Origin: Conus ventricosus
Lineage: Eukaryota > Mollusca > Gastropoda > Neogastropoda > Conidae
DNA: 64,000 nt
Direction: 5' to 3'
Assembly (NCBI GenBank): GCA_018398815.1
Contig: CM031607.1
Location: forward strand, 88,666,501-88,730,500
Position 1 is the first letter of the stretch. The number at the start of each line of letters is the position of its first letter. The notes under the pieces were generated by a model. The model ran no database searches, was not told the DNA's origin, and saw only the letters and a list, made by a program, of their open reading frames with translations. This document shows positions 47,664 to 60,402 of the stretch, one piece after another. The position numbers were made by a program, and so were the translations under genes.

Positions 47664-48053
47664 CAGGAGCCACTGGACTGGAGTAGACGTTGAGGTCAAG
47701 CGGACGGAGCCACTTCTACAATCCGCTATTTACTTCGCCAGATGGACATTCCAGTGAGCAGTGTGACATCAAAACCTTCATCAAGGTGCTGACTGACGTC
47801 GTGCTGGTCTCGGTGTCCTGAAACCCAAGTCTGTCACCACCAAGGTCAGTCCCCTCCACAGATCCTCGACCACCTGTTCTCCCAGGAGGCTACAGAGGGA
47901 GACAGTTGTCTTCCTTCTTCTCTGCGCTTGTCTGAAAAGCTGAGGGAGGTGAAGGTCAACGCAGACGTGCTGAATGGCGTGGCTGAAAATCTACACGTCA
48001 CGACCCAAAAAGTATATCTTCCAATGTGGAAAGTGGGGCTGTAGTGGTCTGTG
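47664..48053 (+). other. Candidate host-gene exon after a splice acceptor
   Basis: GTCTTTTTCAG at 47656-47666 is a strong 3' splice site. The sequence after it reads, with two or three frame changes, HWTGVDVEVKRTEPLLQSAI (about 47668-47730), EQCDIKTFIKVLTDVVLVS (47757-47813), VLKPKSVTTK (47817-47846), then LDHLFSQEATEGD and LREVKVNADVLNGVAENLHV (about 47865-48000), with a stop near 48045. The composition is that of a soluble helical protein, unlike any mobile-element protein here. I do not recognise the family. The frame changes may be sequencing errors, as elsewhere. This is my best host-gene candidate in the window. Confidence 0.45.
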
Positions 48054-48300
48054 TCCTGACAGATGTTTATGTGGAGACTAAGACTGTCCATACAGATATT
48101 TCCCAGTGGAGACACCAGGACTGCCATGGTCTGTGTCCTGACAGATGTTTACAGTGGTGACTATGTCTGTCGTGGTTTTTGTTTTCGGGACAGACGTTTA
48201 CGGTGGAGACCAGGACTGTCCGGGGTCCTGCGCAGACAGATCTTTACAATGGAGACCGGGCTGTCGTGGACTGTGCCCGACTGCACTACACTGGACAGAT
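48030..48300. repeat. About 60-bp tandem repeat
   Basis: Four imperfect units carrying GTCCTGACAGATGTTTA, GTGGAGAC and AGGACTGTC. A second local duplication follows: GTCTACCACTTCTC...GTGTTCTGTCTCAAATGAA occurs near 48305-48355 and 48380-48425. Confidence 0.75.
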
Positions 48301-48838
48301 TAAAGTCTACCACTTCTCCGGAAAAAAACTGTGTTCTGTCTCAAATGAACCGCTCAATACTGTATTATACTGATATATTGAAGTCTACCACTTCTCTAGA
48401 CTGTGTTCTGTCTCAAATGAATTGCTCGACAGAAAGAAGAGTTACCTCTTCTGCTCTGATCTACCCCATTAACGCATCAGTGGGAAAAAAATACATTGTA
48501 ATGCATTCAGTGCATACTATTATTACTACCCGCGGGCTAAAGATGTCTTGTGTAGTGCAATGTCCAATGGATGGCATGATGTGATGCACATGATGATTTC
48601 CAATGGTTTGAAGTGTTTTGGTGTGTTGTAAACTGGAATATTGTGCAATGAGATGCCCAGCGGTCTAGATGTTCAGTGTTATAAAATTTAACGCTAATTG
48701 TGATGGCGTATAGCGGACCTGATATTACTTTCATGTTCGATGACGCTATAAGTAATGAAAGCGTGTCACATGTTTTAGGGACTAACACTAGAGACATGAC
48801 ATCGGGGATTTCAAGTGAGTATTTAAACAACGGTCAAT

Positions 48839-48871
48839 GATGGCGTATTGGGGGGGGGGGGGGGGGGGGGA
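48839..48871. repeat. Poly-G tract
   Basis: About 22 consecutive G after TATTGG. Potential G-quadruplex; length is uncertain in such data. Confidence 0.9.
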
Positions 48872-48984
48872 TTTCTAACGAAATCACAGTTTTCAAATAC
48901 ATGACCTTCCACTCGATCGACATCACATTTCAAGCCTTTACACTCCATTGTGCACAAGCTGGAAGCCCCAAATGGTCCCATTCC

Positions 48985-49165
48985 TGGACAAGCCAGGTAG
49001 TCCCCAGGGGACAGATTAAAAACAAAGGAATGGGACCTTTGAAGGCCATATGAACAAAATAAGGAGCATCAACTTCCACACACAATAACAATACTTAAAA
49101 CGATCCCATTCCTTTGATTTTAATCGGTCTGTTTGAACCACCTAGTTTGTACCTTGAAAGCCATA
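48985..49165. repeat. Inverted pair of the short dispersed repeat
   Basis: 48985-49052 (forward; ACAAGCCAGGTAGTCC, then CAGATTAAAAACAAAGGAAT) and 49095-49165 (reverse; ATTCCTTTGATTTTAATCGG) are two diverged copies of the element seen at 33008-33092, facing each other across about 45 bp. Such a hairpin arrangement is typical of foldback or MITE-like repeats. No target duplication was identified. Confidence 0.65.
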
Positions 49166-49373
49166 TCATGAAAGACTTGTACCTGACACATGTACACAGC
49201 AGCATCAGCGGGATTGTCCCCTGCAAAACCTACAGCAAACTCGATGGTCTCCCTTTGGATGTTTCCGGCACCGGTAAGTCCTTTGTCTGTGCACCCTGCT
49301 TGATCTGTCACAAAGAATTGTCATGTCATCCTCGGCTGTTCTCACCTACACGGGCAGAAAAACAAAGAACACA

Positions 49374-49741
49374 CACACCACACACACACACACACACACA
49401 CTCGCGCCGGGGCTATATAGCGTAGAGACGCGTCCCCCGGTTGATGGATTGGGGATCCCTCAAACTTGCGCTTGGGGCCGTGTGCACTGGATAATACGGA
49501 AGAAGGTGCCATGAACCAACATAGCCTAAGAGAAGGAAAACTTAGAGTCCAAACCCGCACTGTCTGGTGTCCGTTAGCCCCGTATTATCACCAGGGTAAC
49601 CAGACATTCATGAGCTGCTCTGAATTCGGAATGTGTTGGCTGAGGCAGCGGGCAGATCTCCTGCAGAGTCACAAGCACAAGAGAACAAAACAACAAAACG
49701 ACGCATCAGACACATTAGGCTATTGGGACACACATAACACA

Positions 49742-49788
<47 letters not shown>

Positions 49789-49793
49789 ACACA

Positions 49794-49823
<30 letters not shown>
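49374..49823. repeat. Two (CA)n microsatellites
   Basis: CA arrays at 49374-49402 and 49732-49823. Between them lies ordinary sequence with no clear gene. Confidence 0.93.
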
Positions 49824-49824
<1 letters not shown>

Positions 49825-50500
49825 ACCCAACAACACATAAGGCCGAAGTGGGACTCCAGCTATTTTTTACGTGGCAGTCAGGTATTTATTATTGAGTGTT
49901 TATTTATTTGCAAACGAAACCGTATTCCCGGTTTGGAGCGACTGAAACTTCCTCAGCGCACTTGTGAAGGTTTTGTTTTAAAAAAAAAGTATTTATGTGT
50001 TCTGTTACCTATGACTTGATAGGGTAGCAAAACGAAATTGTTTCGGAAAATATAGAATAGATGAAGTGAATGCTTTTCTTCAGAAAAAAAAGATTTTGTT
50101 TATTCTGTGACTTAACTAGTTATAAACTTCATGATAAAAAAGTGTTATTACAATGTGCTTTGCGAGAAGAGAGGGAGTTTTGATGCTATGGATAATAAGC
50201 TCCCAGAGTGAGCGACAGAGACTTCATATATAATGATTTTCACTTTTGATGTGGATGAGTATTTAACTCACTCTGATAGGAATAATGTTGTTGATAAACA
50301 CGAGTGTTGTGAAATCTTTCCTTGCATAAGAATAGAAGAATCTTTTTGAAAAACCTTAAAAATCTGATGATTATATAATGAAATGAACATCTTGTCGTGT
50401 TACAAGAAAAGAAATGACTGTGTCGTGACGTTTTAGTTTGATGAAAAGTAATCATAATTGTGTGTAATGAAAGTAACAAAAGAATTGATTATAATAGAAA
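49824..50500. other. AT-rich unannotated sequence
   Basis: No repeat or coding signal recognised up to the gap. Confidence 0.6.
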
Positions 50501-51500
50501 NNNNNNNNNNNNNNNNNNNNNNNNNNNNNNNNNNNNNNNNNNNNNNNNNNNNNNNNNNNNNNNNNNNNNNNNNNNNNNNNNNNNNNNNNNNNNNNNNNNN
50601 NNNNNNNNNNNNNNNNNNNNNNNNNNNNNNNNNNNNNNNNNNNNNNNNNNNNNNNNNNNNNNNNNNNNNNNNNNNNNNNNNNNNNNNNNNNNNNNNNNNN
50701 NNNNNNNNNNNNNNNNNNNNNNNNNNNNNNNNNNNNNNNNNNNNNNNNNNNNNNNNNNNNNNNNNNNNNNNNNNNNNNNNNNNNNNNNNNNNNNNNNNNN
50801 NNNNNNNNNNNNNNNNNNNNNNNNNNNNNNNNNNNNNNNNNNNNNNNNNNNNNNNNNNNNNNNNNNNNNNNNNNNNNNNNNNNNNNNNNNNNNNNNNNNN
50901 NNNNNNNNNNNNNNNNNNNNNNNNNNNNNNNNNNNNNNNNNNNNNNNNNNNNNNNNNNNNNNNNNNNNNNNNNNNNNNNNNNNNNNNNNNNNNNNNNNNN
51001 NNNNNNNNNNNNNNNNNNNNNNNNNNNNNNNNNNNNNNNNNNNNNNNNNNNNNNNNNNNNNNNNNNNNNNNNNNNNNNNNNNNNNNNNNNNNNNNNNNNN
51101 NNNNNNNNNNNNNNNNNNNNNNNNNNNNNNNNNNNNNNNNNNNNNNNNNNNNNNNNNNNNNNNNNNNNNNNNNNNNNNNNNNNNNNNNNNNNNNNNNNNN
51201 NNNNNNNNNNNNNNNNNNNNNNNNNNNNNNNNNNNNNNNNNNNNNNNNNNNNNNNNNNNNNNNNNNNNNNNNNNNNNNNNNNNNNNNNNNNNNNNNNNNN
51301 NNNNNNNNNNNNNNNNNNNNNNNNNNNNNNNNNNNNNNNNNNNNNNNNNNNNNNNNNNNNNNNNNNNNNNNNNNNNNNNNNNNNNNNNNNNNNNNNNNNN
51401 NNNNNNNNNNNNNNNNNNNNNNNNNNNNNNNNNNNNNNNNNNNNNNNNNNNNNNNNNNNNNNNNNNNNNNNNNNNNNNNNNNNNNNNNNNNNNNNNNNNN
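50501..51500. other. Assembly gap (1000 N)
   Basis: Exactly 1000 N, probably a scaffolding placeholder distinct from the 100-N gaps. Confidence 1.
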
Positions 51501-51992
51501 AAATATATTTTTACATAGAAAATTGTAACTTGTTTTGCTCTTTCATGATTTCTTATTTGCTTCTTAGGTGGACACCTTTGGTTGTTTTTTGAAAACTCCT
51601 CAACAACATACGTGGGGGGGCCGCGGGGGGGCGGTATTGCACACCACCTTTTCTGGATTGCATTCTTCTGAAAAACTGAAAAAGGCAGAGGAGTCAAATA
51701 CCACTTCCGCGTTCACTGAGGAGAAACAACAGGTTTCGAAATATGGTGTATGACCAGGAGTTTTATATGTTAACGAGTTTCCCGCCCTATTGGAGGTTTC
51801 TCCCCCTTGGAGACTAATAAGCTTGCTGAAAGGCTCATTTTCAAACATTTAATTTATAATTTTTTCCCCCCTTTTACACCACTCAAGCACATACTGTTAG
51901 TTTCAGAATCATCTAACCACTGCAGATAGAATGTTTTCTCTTCCCCCTATTTCTTCAATCTAAGACATAAGAGCAAGCTTTGTTTTATAATT

Positions 51993-52052
<60 letters not shown>

Positions 52053-52345
52053 ATAAAATTATAAATAAGTCATAATTAGCATGGTATCTGTTCGCAGGGC
52101 TCATGCTACCTCGCAACGATCTGTCCACAGCCAGAGGTGTTTCGTCTAAACAATGAACATTATATTTCACACCCACACACAACTCGCGCGCGTACGCATC
52201 AGGTTATTTCCCTGATTTCACAAAACTGATTAAAAAGAAAAGGGGTCTCTTTCTCCCACACGTTCGCTCTTTTTCTCCAAGAAATATATTTTCAGATTCC
52301 TTCCGCACATGTCTATTTAAAAAAAAAGGTCCGCTCCGTGTTGTA
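51501..52345. other. AT-rich sequence with (TA)n
   Basis: Contains a (TA)n array at about 51992-52050. Otherwise nothing recognised. Confidence 0.6.
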
Positions 52346-52615
52346 TTGAGCTTCCGTATCAGTCAACATGCCCCAGCGGGCAGCCCAAGCTTCTCACGAG
52401 TGACAAGAGGTCACAGCAGGACCGCGCCCCAGCTCCGTCACAGCAGTGATACCAATGTGCTTGACGTCCAGGGAACCGCAGCAAGAAACCTCGCCAGCAA
52501 GCTACAGCAAGTGCTTGCCCCACTTCTCCCTCAGCTGCGTCAGGCGGGAATGCTTGTCTCTCTTGTAAGGAGCAACAGGTCTGCAAAAATAAGTACGCCA
52601 ACCCGACTGCAGTAG
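52346..52615 (+). other. Candidate exon or small ORF
   Basis: An 89-codon frame with regular helical composition in its second half: TNVLDVQGTAARNLASKLQQ, then VLAPLLPQLRQAGMLVSLV. A possible donor CTTGTAAGG lies at 52561-52569. The first codon may be an in-frame ATG further inside or an upstream splice acceptor. No family recognised. It ends just before a poly-G tract. Confidence 0.3.
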
Positions 52616-52635
52616 TACGAACTGTTAATCGTCGG

Positions 52636-52657
52636 GGGGGGGGGGGGGGGAGGGGGG

Positions 52658-52707
<50 letters not shown>

Positions 52708-52717
52708 CGGGGGGGGA
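52636..52717. repeat. Poly-G tract, about 80 bp
   Basis: Almost pure G with single A and C interruptions, the longest mononucleotide run outside the low-quality block. Confidence 0.93.
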
Positions 52718-53425
52718 TCGGCAAACAGCATAGATTTAATAATCTTTAAAACTGCTTTTCCACAGTTTTGATAAATTAGGGTGGATTTTTTTTTAAGAGA
52801 AAGGCAAAACCATACAGCTCGTTGAAAAATCAGGATCTCTCTGACTCCTTTATGACTAGCTACCATCAATACCAGTGGTCGAGCTGAGGCAGGGTACACT
52901 TTGAGGAACAGGTCCTTCACGCCCCTGGACCCATGCACACGTCCGCACGTTGCCATAGTAAGAGCAATCGACGTGTATGTCCATGAACGTTTTTCATCAC
53001 GAGTTGCTCGTATCATACCGTGCGATTGGTTTCACTTTTAAAGAAATCTAATCAAAAATCTGTGTGGATCCCTAGAAACAAAGCACCAAATATTGTTGTA
53101 CTTCCTATGCTTACAACCAAGAAATCCAAAAGATTATGCTGTCTCCAATAGCAGTCTCTAGAACCTCGTTCTTCTGCTTTTTTTCTGTGCATCGTGTCTG
53201 AAAAATCATCCCCATCAAACTGGAAACATCTCTAATCCTGTGTCATACAGAGGCTAAGATTGTCATCCGCACGCGCTGGTTGCCTCTAAACGTGACGATA
53301 ACATCTGAAACGCTTGTGCGTCCAGGGCTATGACATCAAAGAAAAGGTAACCCCACTCTACCGCCAACAGGTACCCAAACTATCAACACTCACTGTTGGA
53401 TCTGTCCCTTCTTTGTACTGCTGTT
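52718..53425. other. Unrecognised sequence with a minus-strand frame
   Basis: From 53016 down to about 52790 a minus-strand frame reads RDEKRSWTYTSIALTMATC, then VKDLFLKVYPASARPLVLMV. It is protein-like but matches no family I know. 53030-53425 shows nothing. Confidence 0.3.
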
Positions 53426-55513
53426 AAAGTGAAAGGAACCCTACTCACAGTTAAAAATGACGAAGACCTCAATGGGTCCAATGTTCAACCTCGTTAGATC
53501 ACCTAATCAAACTGTCATGTAAATGAGACTGCGCACCCGTCAAATTAGGTTTAAAGAACACTTTGCTGACAGGAGTGCTCCAATGAGAGGAGAAACCTGT
53601 GGCCAATGTTATCAGGCCCTCTACCAACAGTACACCTCAGCCCGCAATGGCAAAGGCTAGTGGGCTTAAGCTCTTAGCCGATCCTGTTTTACAAATGAAA
53701 CGTGCATCACAGAGTTTACAGATTAACTGTGAATCAGAAATCTAGCAAAAAGAAAGAAAGAAGCCCAATAGAGACCTCTGTCACCATAGTTCTGCCCAGT
53801 CAGCTCTGTTGCATTACCTAGGACCCCCTGATCCACGACTTCAACATGCAGCCTTGTCCAGTGTGTCGGATAAGCGGAGGCAGTGCCCTTTTCTTGGTAT
53901 TTGGCATTATGTGTTTCTGAGAGGGAGTGTGTTTCTTGTTTTGTATTGCTTTAGTTTTAATGAAAACCCTGTCCACAGGATGTTCACCTGATGTGAACTT
54001 GAATATTCCACAGATGTTTTCACCTGATGAGATCTTTGAATTCCACGATGTTTCACCTGATGTGATCATTGAATTCCACAGATGTTTCACCTGATGTGAT
54101 CTTATGAAATTCCACAGATGTTTTCACCCTGATTGACTTTGAATTCCCACAGAAATTTTCACCTGATGTGATCTTGAATTCCACAGATGTTTCACTGATG
54201 GATCTTTAGAATTTCTAAAAACACTAATATTTTTCCATCTGATCTATGAATATTAAGGAAGAATGAAATTTAACGCAGTTTCTGGTCCGTTGTTTATATG
54301 GTGTATTTTAGAAGGTGTATTTATAAGAGATGATTTGCAAGGTGCTTTGTTGTTGTTTGTTGTTGGTTTGATGACTTAGAGCTCACTGCAACGAGTGACG
54401 GCCCTGATATGGCCCTTTGCGGTCGGCTGGGCTATAGGCAACATTATCTTACTTTATACTTTGCTTGTAGTGGTATGTAGTGGATGTGGAGTAGGTATGA
54501 GCCTGGCAAGATAATCCTTTCCCTATGAACAAGCCTTGGGCGACCCTGCATTTGTACAGAAAACATGCCATTACCTTATCTTCAAACAATTCCACAGTGT
54601 TTAGTGTTGGAAGTCAACCCAAGAATATCTGGCTGAGACTTGCATCAATGCCCTCTTAATACTATTGGCAGAATTTGGTGGGGGGGGGGGGGGGGCGTAG
54701 GTTTAGGCCTGGGAGAACACATGGTGAGTCAGCTGTTAGAGGGACAACCTACAGATGCCAGTTACCCGAAACATCTGATCAGAAGATCCAGCTCTTTGAT
54801 CCATAAAGCTCCGTACCATTGCCCTAAACAACGCCTAGGGCAATGATCTTGTCTGGTGCAACTCTGACATCTCATTTGATAACCGCCCCCCCCCACCCCC
54901 ACCCCATCCCCGCTCCTTCCCCTCCACACTACACACGCACAAACACATAATCAAACACGCAAACTAACAATGTCACACACACACACACACGGCACCGACG
55001 CACAACACACACACCAACACAACACACACACACACATCTATTCTTTTTTTTTATTATGCTTAATCATTCCTTTTGTTTATGTACTTATTTCATTTGCTCG
55101 TCCGTTTCTTTACAGCCGCATGCTGTTTATGTCCGTTGTTATGGGACAGTGGGATCATGTGTAGTGGTGGGTGGTGTGTGTTGTGTGTGGTGTGTTGTGT
55201 GTGTGTGTGTGTTGTGTGTGTGTGTGTATGTGGGTGTGTGTGTGGAGTGTGGTTGTGTGTGTGTGTGTGTGTTTCTTGTGTGTGTGTGTGTGTTGTGTGT
55301 TTCTGTGTTGTGTGTGTGTGTGTGTGTGCGTGAGCGTGTGTGTGATGTGTGTTGTGAGTGTGTGTGTGTTTCTGTTGACGTGATGAGTGTCAATGTGCAC
55401 CCTTGGTTGTAGTACATGGTAACTTTTTTCGCAATATTCATATGATTATTGGGTATCATTTATGTTTTCTTTAACTTTTTTCATATTTGTAAAGCTAGGG
55501 CTTAACAAGTAAG
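53426..55513. other. Left flank of triplicated unit, copy 3
   Basis: Aligns with 1-1846. Differences are mostly single-base gains and losses. It contains the expanded 34-bp array and TG-rich tract at 55160-55380. The true unit probably extends left of 53426, since copy 1 begins at the window edge. Confidence 0.85.
53972..54212. repeat. 34-bp tandem repeat, about 7 units
   Basis: Same repeat as 526-627 with about seven imperfect units, each carrying TTCCACAGATGTTTCACCTG with indels. Confidence 0.88.
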
Positions 55514-55590
55514 ATTATTTATACTCGCCTCTCATCATCATACGGAGTCACGTGAGTATCAGCGCGCGTCACCAAGAATAGTCAGTTGGC
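55514..55590. repeat. DIRS left terminus, copy 3
   Basis: Contains CATACGGAGTCACGTGAG (about 55539-55556), complementary to the start of the internal complementary region, and TATCAGCGCGCGTC (55557-55570), complementary to the right inverted repeat. Confidence 0.85.
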
Positions 55591-56099
55591 GCCCAGGCAG
55601 GCCAGGGTAGGAACAGTGAACCACGACAACTCAAACAAAATTATTAAGACCCATAACCACAGTAATCTAAATCGAAAAAACAGTTTGATAACAACAATCA
55701 GTAGAAGGGTTATATACTTGTACATTTTTTGTTTATTTACATAAAATAACCTAGGTTATGGAGGGGAAAGTACAACATCCTTTTTCACCACCCCACATCG
55801 ATCCCGCATGCTAGAGCCCGACATCATGCATGTGCAAGCGTGAGCCCGGTACCCGAATAGGAATTAGTCCTAATTTAATGACGGACTCCACACTAGATAC
55901 CCCTAATTTTGCCCAAATTATACTTCGCAACAAGGCGTTATCCATCAAGACTGGTAGATCTCATTCCCTTGGTTAGTCCGTCAAGAGACCTGACAAAAGA
56001 TCCGCAGAGACCAGAACTTCGAGTCAGCAGAGACTGACGCAATGCCGAAGTGAGGCCCTGATCGGCAAGAGGCTGCCGACTGTGGCATTCGCGGACCGC

Positions 56100-57060
56100 A
56101 GTCCCTGAACCGCAAAAATGTCTGGCCGCTTTGGATAGACTTGAGCCATGCTGGCAGAGAAACGCTGCCAAAGCATTCGGGTTGAACAACAGCCTAACAG
56201 AGCAAAAGCGAGCTTGTCACCAGAACATTCAGATTCAGATGATGTCGAAAAGTGCGACTTCTTTTCCGCAACCCGGCACAAAGGGAAGAAGTCGCACGCA
56301 CAAAGCTACAAAGGAATTGTCAGAGTTCAGAATCAGAAGGGGAGGTTTTAAAGTAGATGACCACGCTCCTCAGCAGCGGCTCTGACGAAGATTTGCTAGG
56401 GGAAAAAGATAAAGATTCTAGACAGCACCACCAGTCTCCTCCTCCCTAGCACAAATCAATAACAAACGCTTCAGTCTTGACTGTCAAGGACAACAGAAAA
56501 CAGACTCGGTAAGTATCAGAGGCCAGAAAACTGCGAACGCTGATATGCCCGCGAGTCAACACTGAAATTTTGAAAAGTCTTCAGCAGAGGCCAGAAGAGC
56601 TGACATCAAAAGCTCGCACGTGCAAAAAGCACAGACAAAAGCACAATAGCTTTGACAGAACAGCACACAAACAATACTCAGGGCACAACGCAACACAGAC
56701 TCACAGACATCCAAGAAAATGAAAACAGCCATTGAAAGAACACAGACAGTCTTGCAGTCTTGGGGTCATGCCATCCGCATCAGCTGTCACTCAGACGCAC
56801 ACAGGCCATTCGCTCACATTTGCCCCCTCTATCCACTGGCATTTGTAATGATTACAGTGCCAGTCACAAAAAGTTGTTTGGTGACAAACCGTGGCTGCTT
56901 TAACTCAAAGAAATTAAGGAAATGACGGTTTGGGCAATACTCTGCTGCTGGGGGAAAAACAAAGTAAGAACATCTACAAACCAACAAATACAGAGGCGGC
57001 CAAAACCTTTTTTAGACAGAAAAACCCTCGAGGAATAGGTTTTTGTACAAGGGGGCGGCA
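56100..57060 (+). pseudogene. DIRS gag-like region, copy 3
   Basis: Equivalent of 2400-3400 in copy 1, with short open pieces (56131-56385, 56719-56925). Frames break every 100-250 bp. Text matching copy 1 includes RTQTVLQSWGHA-like and LAFVMITVPVTK segments in shifted frames. Confidence 0.5.
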
Positions 57061-57199
57061 GTGCGAGTTACAGACACAAAGTTGGCAGCCATGCGACCCT
57101 CGCGCGCACAACACTACTCAACAAGAGGTAACAGGCAAGTTTAGCTCCGCCCACTCAGCCAGCCAGCGAAGTGGTAAGTGCTTACATCACCGTCTGCGC

Positions 57200-58730
57200 A
57201 CAGCTAAGGGCAGAATTAGAGACAGAGATGGCGATATGTTTCAAGGTGGCAGGCTCCAACTATTTCTGCCCGTATGGGAATCACAACAGACCAAGAAATC
57301 TTACAGCAGATAAGAGGAGCCACACTGGAATTTGAAGAGAAAACTCTGTTATCCCTCACAAACATGTTGTACACACTAACTGGCTTTGAACCGGAGGCGA
57401 AAACAAATATCATAGACATGAGGTGAATAAACTCTCAGATCAAAAGGAGTTATTTTGTTTATAATCCCCTGTACACATGTACATAAACACTCCCACCATG
57501 TGTCTCCTGAGTTTACAAGGCCAAAAAAAAGATGGTCACATTGCAAATGATTCGAATTGGAAAAAAAAATGAATCAAGATAATACTACTACCATTTCAAA
57601 ATGGATACCATTGTCATGTTGCACTGAAGTTAGGTGACACACTTTTGTTTCACGGGGCTCTATAGACCTAAAGGATGCCTATCATCCATCCGCCATTGCA
57701 ACAAGCACAATAGGAAAGTATCTCATATTCAGATGGAGAGCCAACTCTGGTGATAAAACGTATGCCAAATGGTCTGGCTCTTGCCCCTAGGAATATCTTA
57801 CCCAAATGTTGAACCTGTTTTTGCCAAACTGAGACCAAGAAAATCATGTCCTCCACCCCAACCTTACTGGATGTTCCTTCTCCTTGCCGAATCAAAATCA
57901 GAATGCATAGAGAATATCCAAGCCACAGTGCAGCTTTTTCGTTCACTCTATCGGCTTCATAGTACACCAAGAGAAATCAGCTTCTTAAACCAACCCAGGT
58001 TATTCACATCTAGGGGTGATTATTGATTCAGAACAATGACAGTCACTTTTGACCACCTGAACGGAAAGACAATCTAGAACACTGCTGATTCAGCTACAAA
58101 AGCCAACAAACCAATATCAGAGAACTAGCCAAGGTTATTGGAAAATGGTGGCAAGTTTTCCCGGCAGTGAAATTTGGCCCTACATTAAACGTCACTTAGA
58201 AGCCAACAAAAAGCGCACTGAGAAGCACACAAAGAGGAATTTTGATGATATACCACACTGACCCCACAATCCAAGAAGAAGCCTTAAGAGGTGGATAAGT
58301 AATGTAGATCCTGCTTACAATGGCCGTGACACATCCAGATTTTGGACGTTATCTGTGACGTCAGATGCCAGTATGACAGGCATGGGGAAGTGCAGTTAAG
58401 ACACAGAGCTCTGAGGATTGTGGCTACCAGATGAAACACGTTCCAACACTAATCACCTTGAACTTAAGGCAGCTATATCGCACTGAAGTGCTGTCCAGGC
58501 AGATCTTGATGGAAAACATGTGCCTTGCTGACTGTATAATTCCACAGCAGTAGGCCTGTAGTAACAACATGGGCACAAGCCACTCTGACAGCAGTAACGA
58601 GATACAGCCACATCTGGGAGTGGGCTGTGGCCAGAAATGTAAAGGCTGAGTGCATACCACATCCCAGGGAAAGACAATACAGCTGCAGATGAAGAATCAA
58701 GAAAAAAATAATGAGGATGCAGAGTGGAAA
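57200..58730 (+). pseudogene. DIRS RT/RNase H, copy 3
   Basis: Linker GGRLQLFLPVWE near 57245-57280. RT motif A (LKDAY, about 57670), NGLALAP-like text near 57770-57790. Motif C region near 57868-57885 reads LDG or LDV depending on one missing base. RNase H motifs (DASMTG near 58365, DGKHV near 58508, the IPGKDNTAADEESR segment near 58660-58700) are spread over several frames. Confidence 0.8.
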
Positions 58731-59149
58731 CTGGACAGAACTGTGTTGACAGAACAGTCAACAAGTTGCAGATTTCCTTTCAAATGATTACTTTGCTTTC
58801 CAGAATAAACAAAACAGCATCACTGTTATTCTCTTATAGAGCCGACGACCCTGAGCACATGGCGTTGAGCTTTCGTCCCTTAGAATTGGGGAAAACGACA
58901 ATGGTATGCTTTTCCCCTTTCAGCCTGCTGCCCAGTGTTTTAGCAAAAGAAGATACCGGAAGGAGAGAGCGACAGCCTCTCATCTTCCCCTTATGGCCCA
59001 CACAGGTCTGGTGGCCGGTTGTACAGAAAATTCCTGACCAGGAACCAGTCCGTCTACCCTCCACACCTGCCCTGCTGACAACTTGCCCAGCCACCCGGGT
59101 CGCACTCACCGCCTGCTGCCAAAGCTACAACCTTCTGGCATGCAGTGTA

Positions 59150-60190
59150 TCAGGAGTCACGTTTGAACAGGAAGGATTCTCCCCTGATGCAGATAGATCT
59201 TCTCTGAACTCCTGGGAGGCCACACCACCAAAAACGTCGAACAATACATACATTAGTAGGTGGATAGAATAAGCCTCAAAAAACGCATGGCCGGGAGAAC
59301 ACAACCACACCGCCACAGTTGGCAAACTTTATAGCTTCCCCATGTTTACAGATGGGCAAGTATAGTGCTGTAAATTCTGCAAGAATGCATTATCATTTTT
59401 CACTGCCATCAGTGAGAGAGTATCATAGGTAATTACCAGAGATTTGCGACTATTTCAAAGGGTTTTTGAGGAAATACCCGCCCCTGCACAAGGTACAGAC
59501 ACACCCTGGGATGTTAGTGTAAGTGTTGGATTACTGTGCTCACTTCCAGATGTAAATACATTGATTGAAACAACTGACATTGAAAACGTAACTCTAAACA
59601 CTAACTCAAATGGCACTCTCTTACTGGCGCAAAGAGGCCACGCTCTTCATCACTGAAAACTACAAGGAATGTGCATATCAGTGAAAGGAAGTGTAATTTA
59701 CAGTTTTCTAGTAAACACAAAAACCACTAAGCCTGCAGGTCCACACAGAGCCAGCAGAAATTCTCGCCTATTCGAAAACAACCAATTATGCTTAGTGGAC
59801 GCACAAACAACTGTATCTGAAGAATAACAAGCGCTCCAGGAAAGGGCCAGAACTCTTCATTGCCAATCATATACCACAAGCTCCCATTTCCAGAAACAAC
59901 ATTTTTCACGGTGGGTCAAACAAGTTGCTGCTGCGGCAGGAGTGGACACAAAGACTAAGGTGCACACACAACGCGTGCCCGCGATTTTTCGGGACAGCTG
60001 CAAGTGAAGGATTTAACCTTGCCGACCATACCTCAGAGCAGCTGGATGGACGGCAGAAAAGTACCTTCACCAAGTTACAAGAAAGCGTACTGTCCTAAAA
60101 CCAAATTTATGGACAGGCAGTATTAGACAAGTTTTGTTAGAAGTTCGTGAATTCTGTACAGATGTATTGGCAAATTTCAGACTAACTGGG
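59150..60190 (+). pseudogene. DIRS tyrosine recombinase, copy 3
   Basis: Same recombinase as copies 1 and 2, in short frames. QRGHALH near 59628-59650, HTTR (CGT kept) near 59968-59980, GWxxENTFTK-like text near 60045-60075 and the Tyr region near 60076. No frame exceeds about 70 codons. Confidence 0.8.
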
Positions 60191-60402
60191 GAAAGTGCTT
60201 ACAAGATATTCTCATTTAACTGCAATGAATGCAGCCAGTAGGCAACGCAGTTGGAATATGTTTCAAGTTTGGAGTTAACATGTTATGTTTGGTGATATAA
60301 CACCTGTACTGAATCAGATTAATTGATAGACAATGTATTGATGACTGCAATTGGTTTTTGCAATTATGTGAAATGCTGCGTAGTCACTAGATGCTCTAAA
60401 AT

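Noticed and set aside
50458..51697. Open frames of 350-400 codons
   Set aside because: They consist almost wholly of N from the 1000-base gap.
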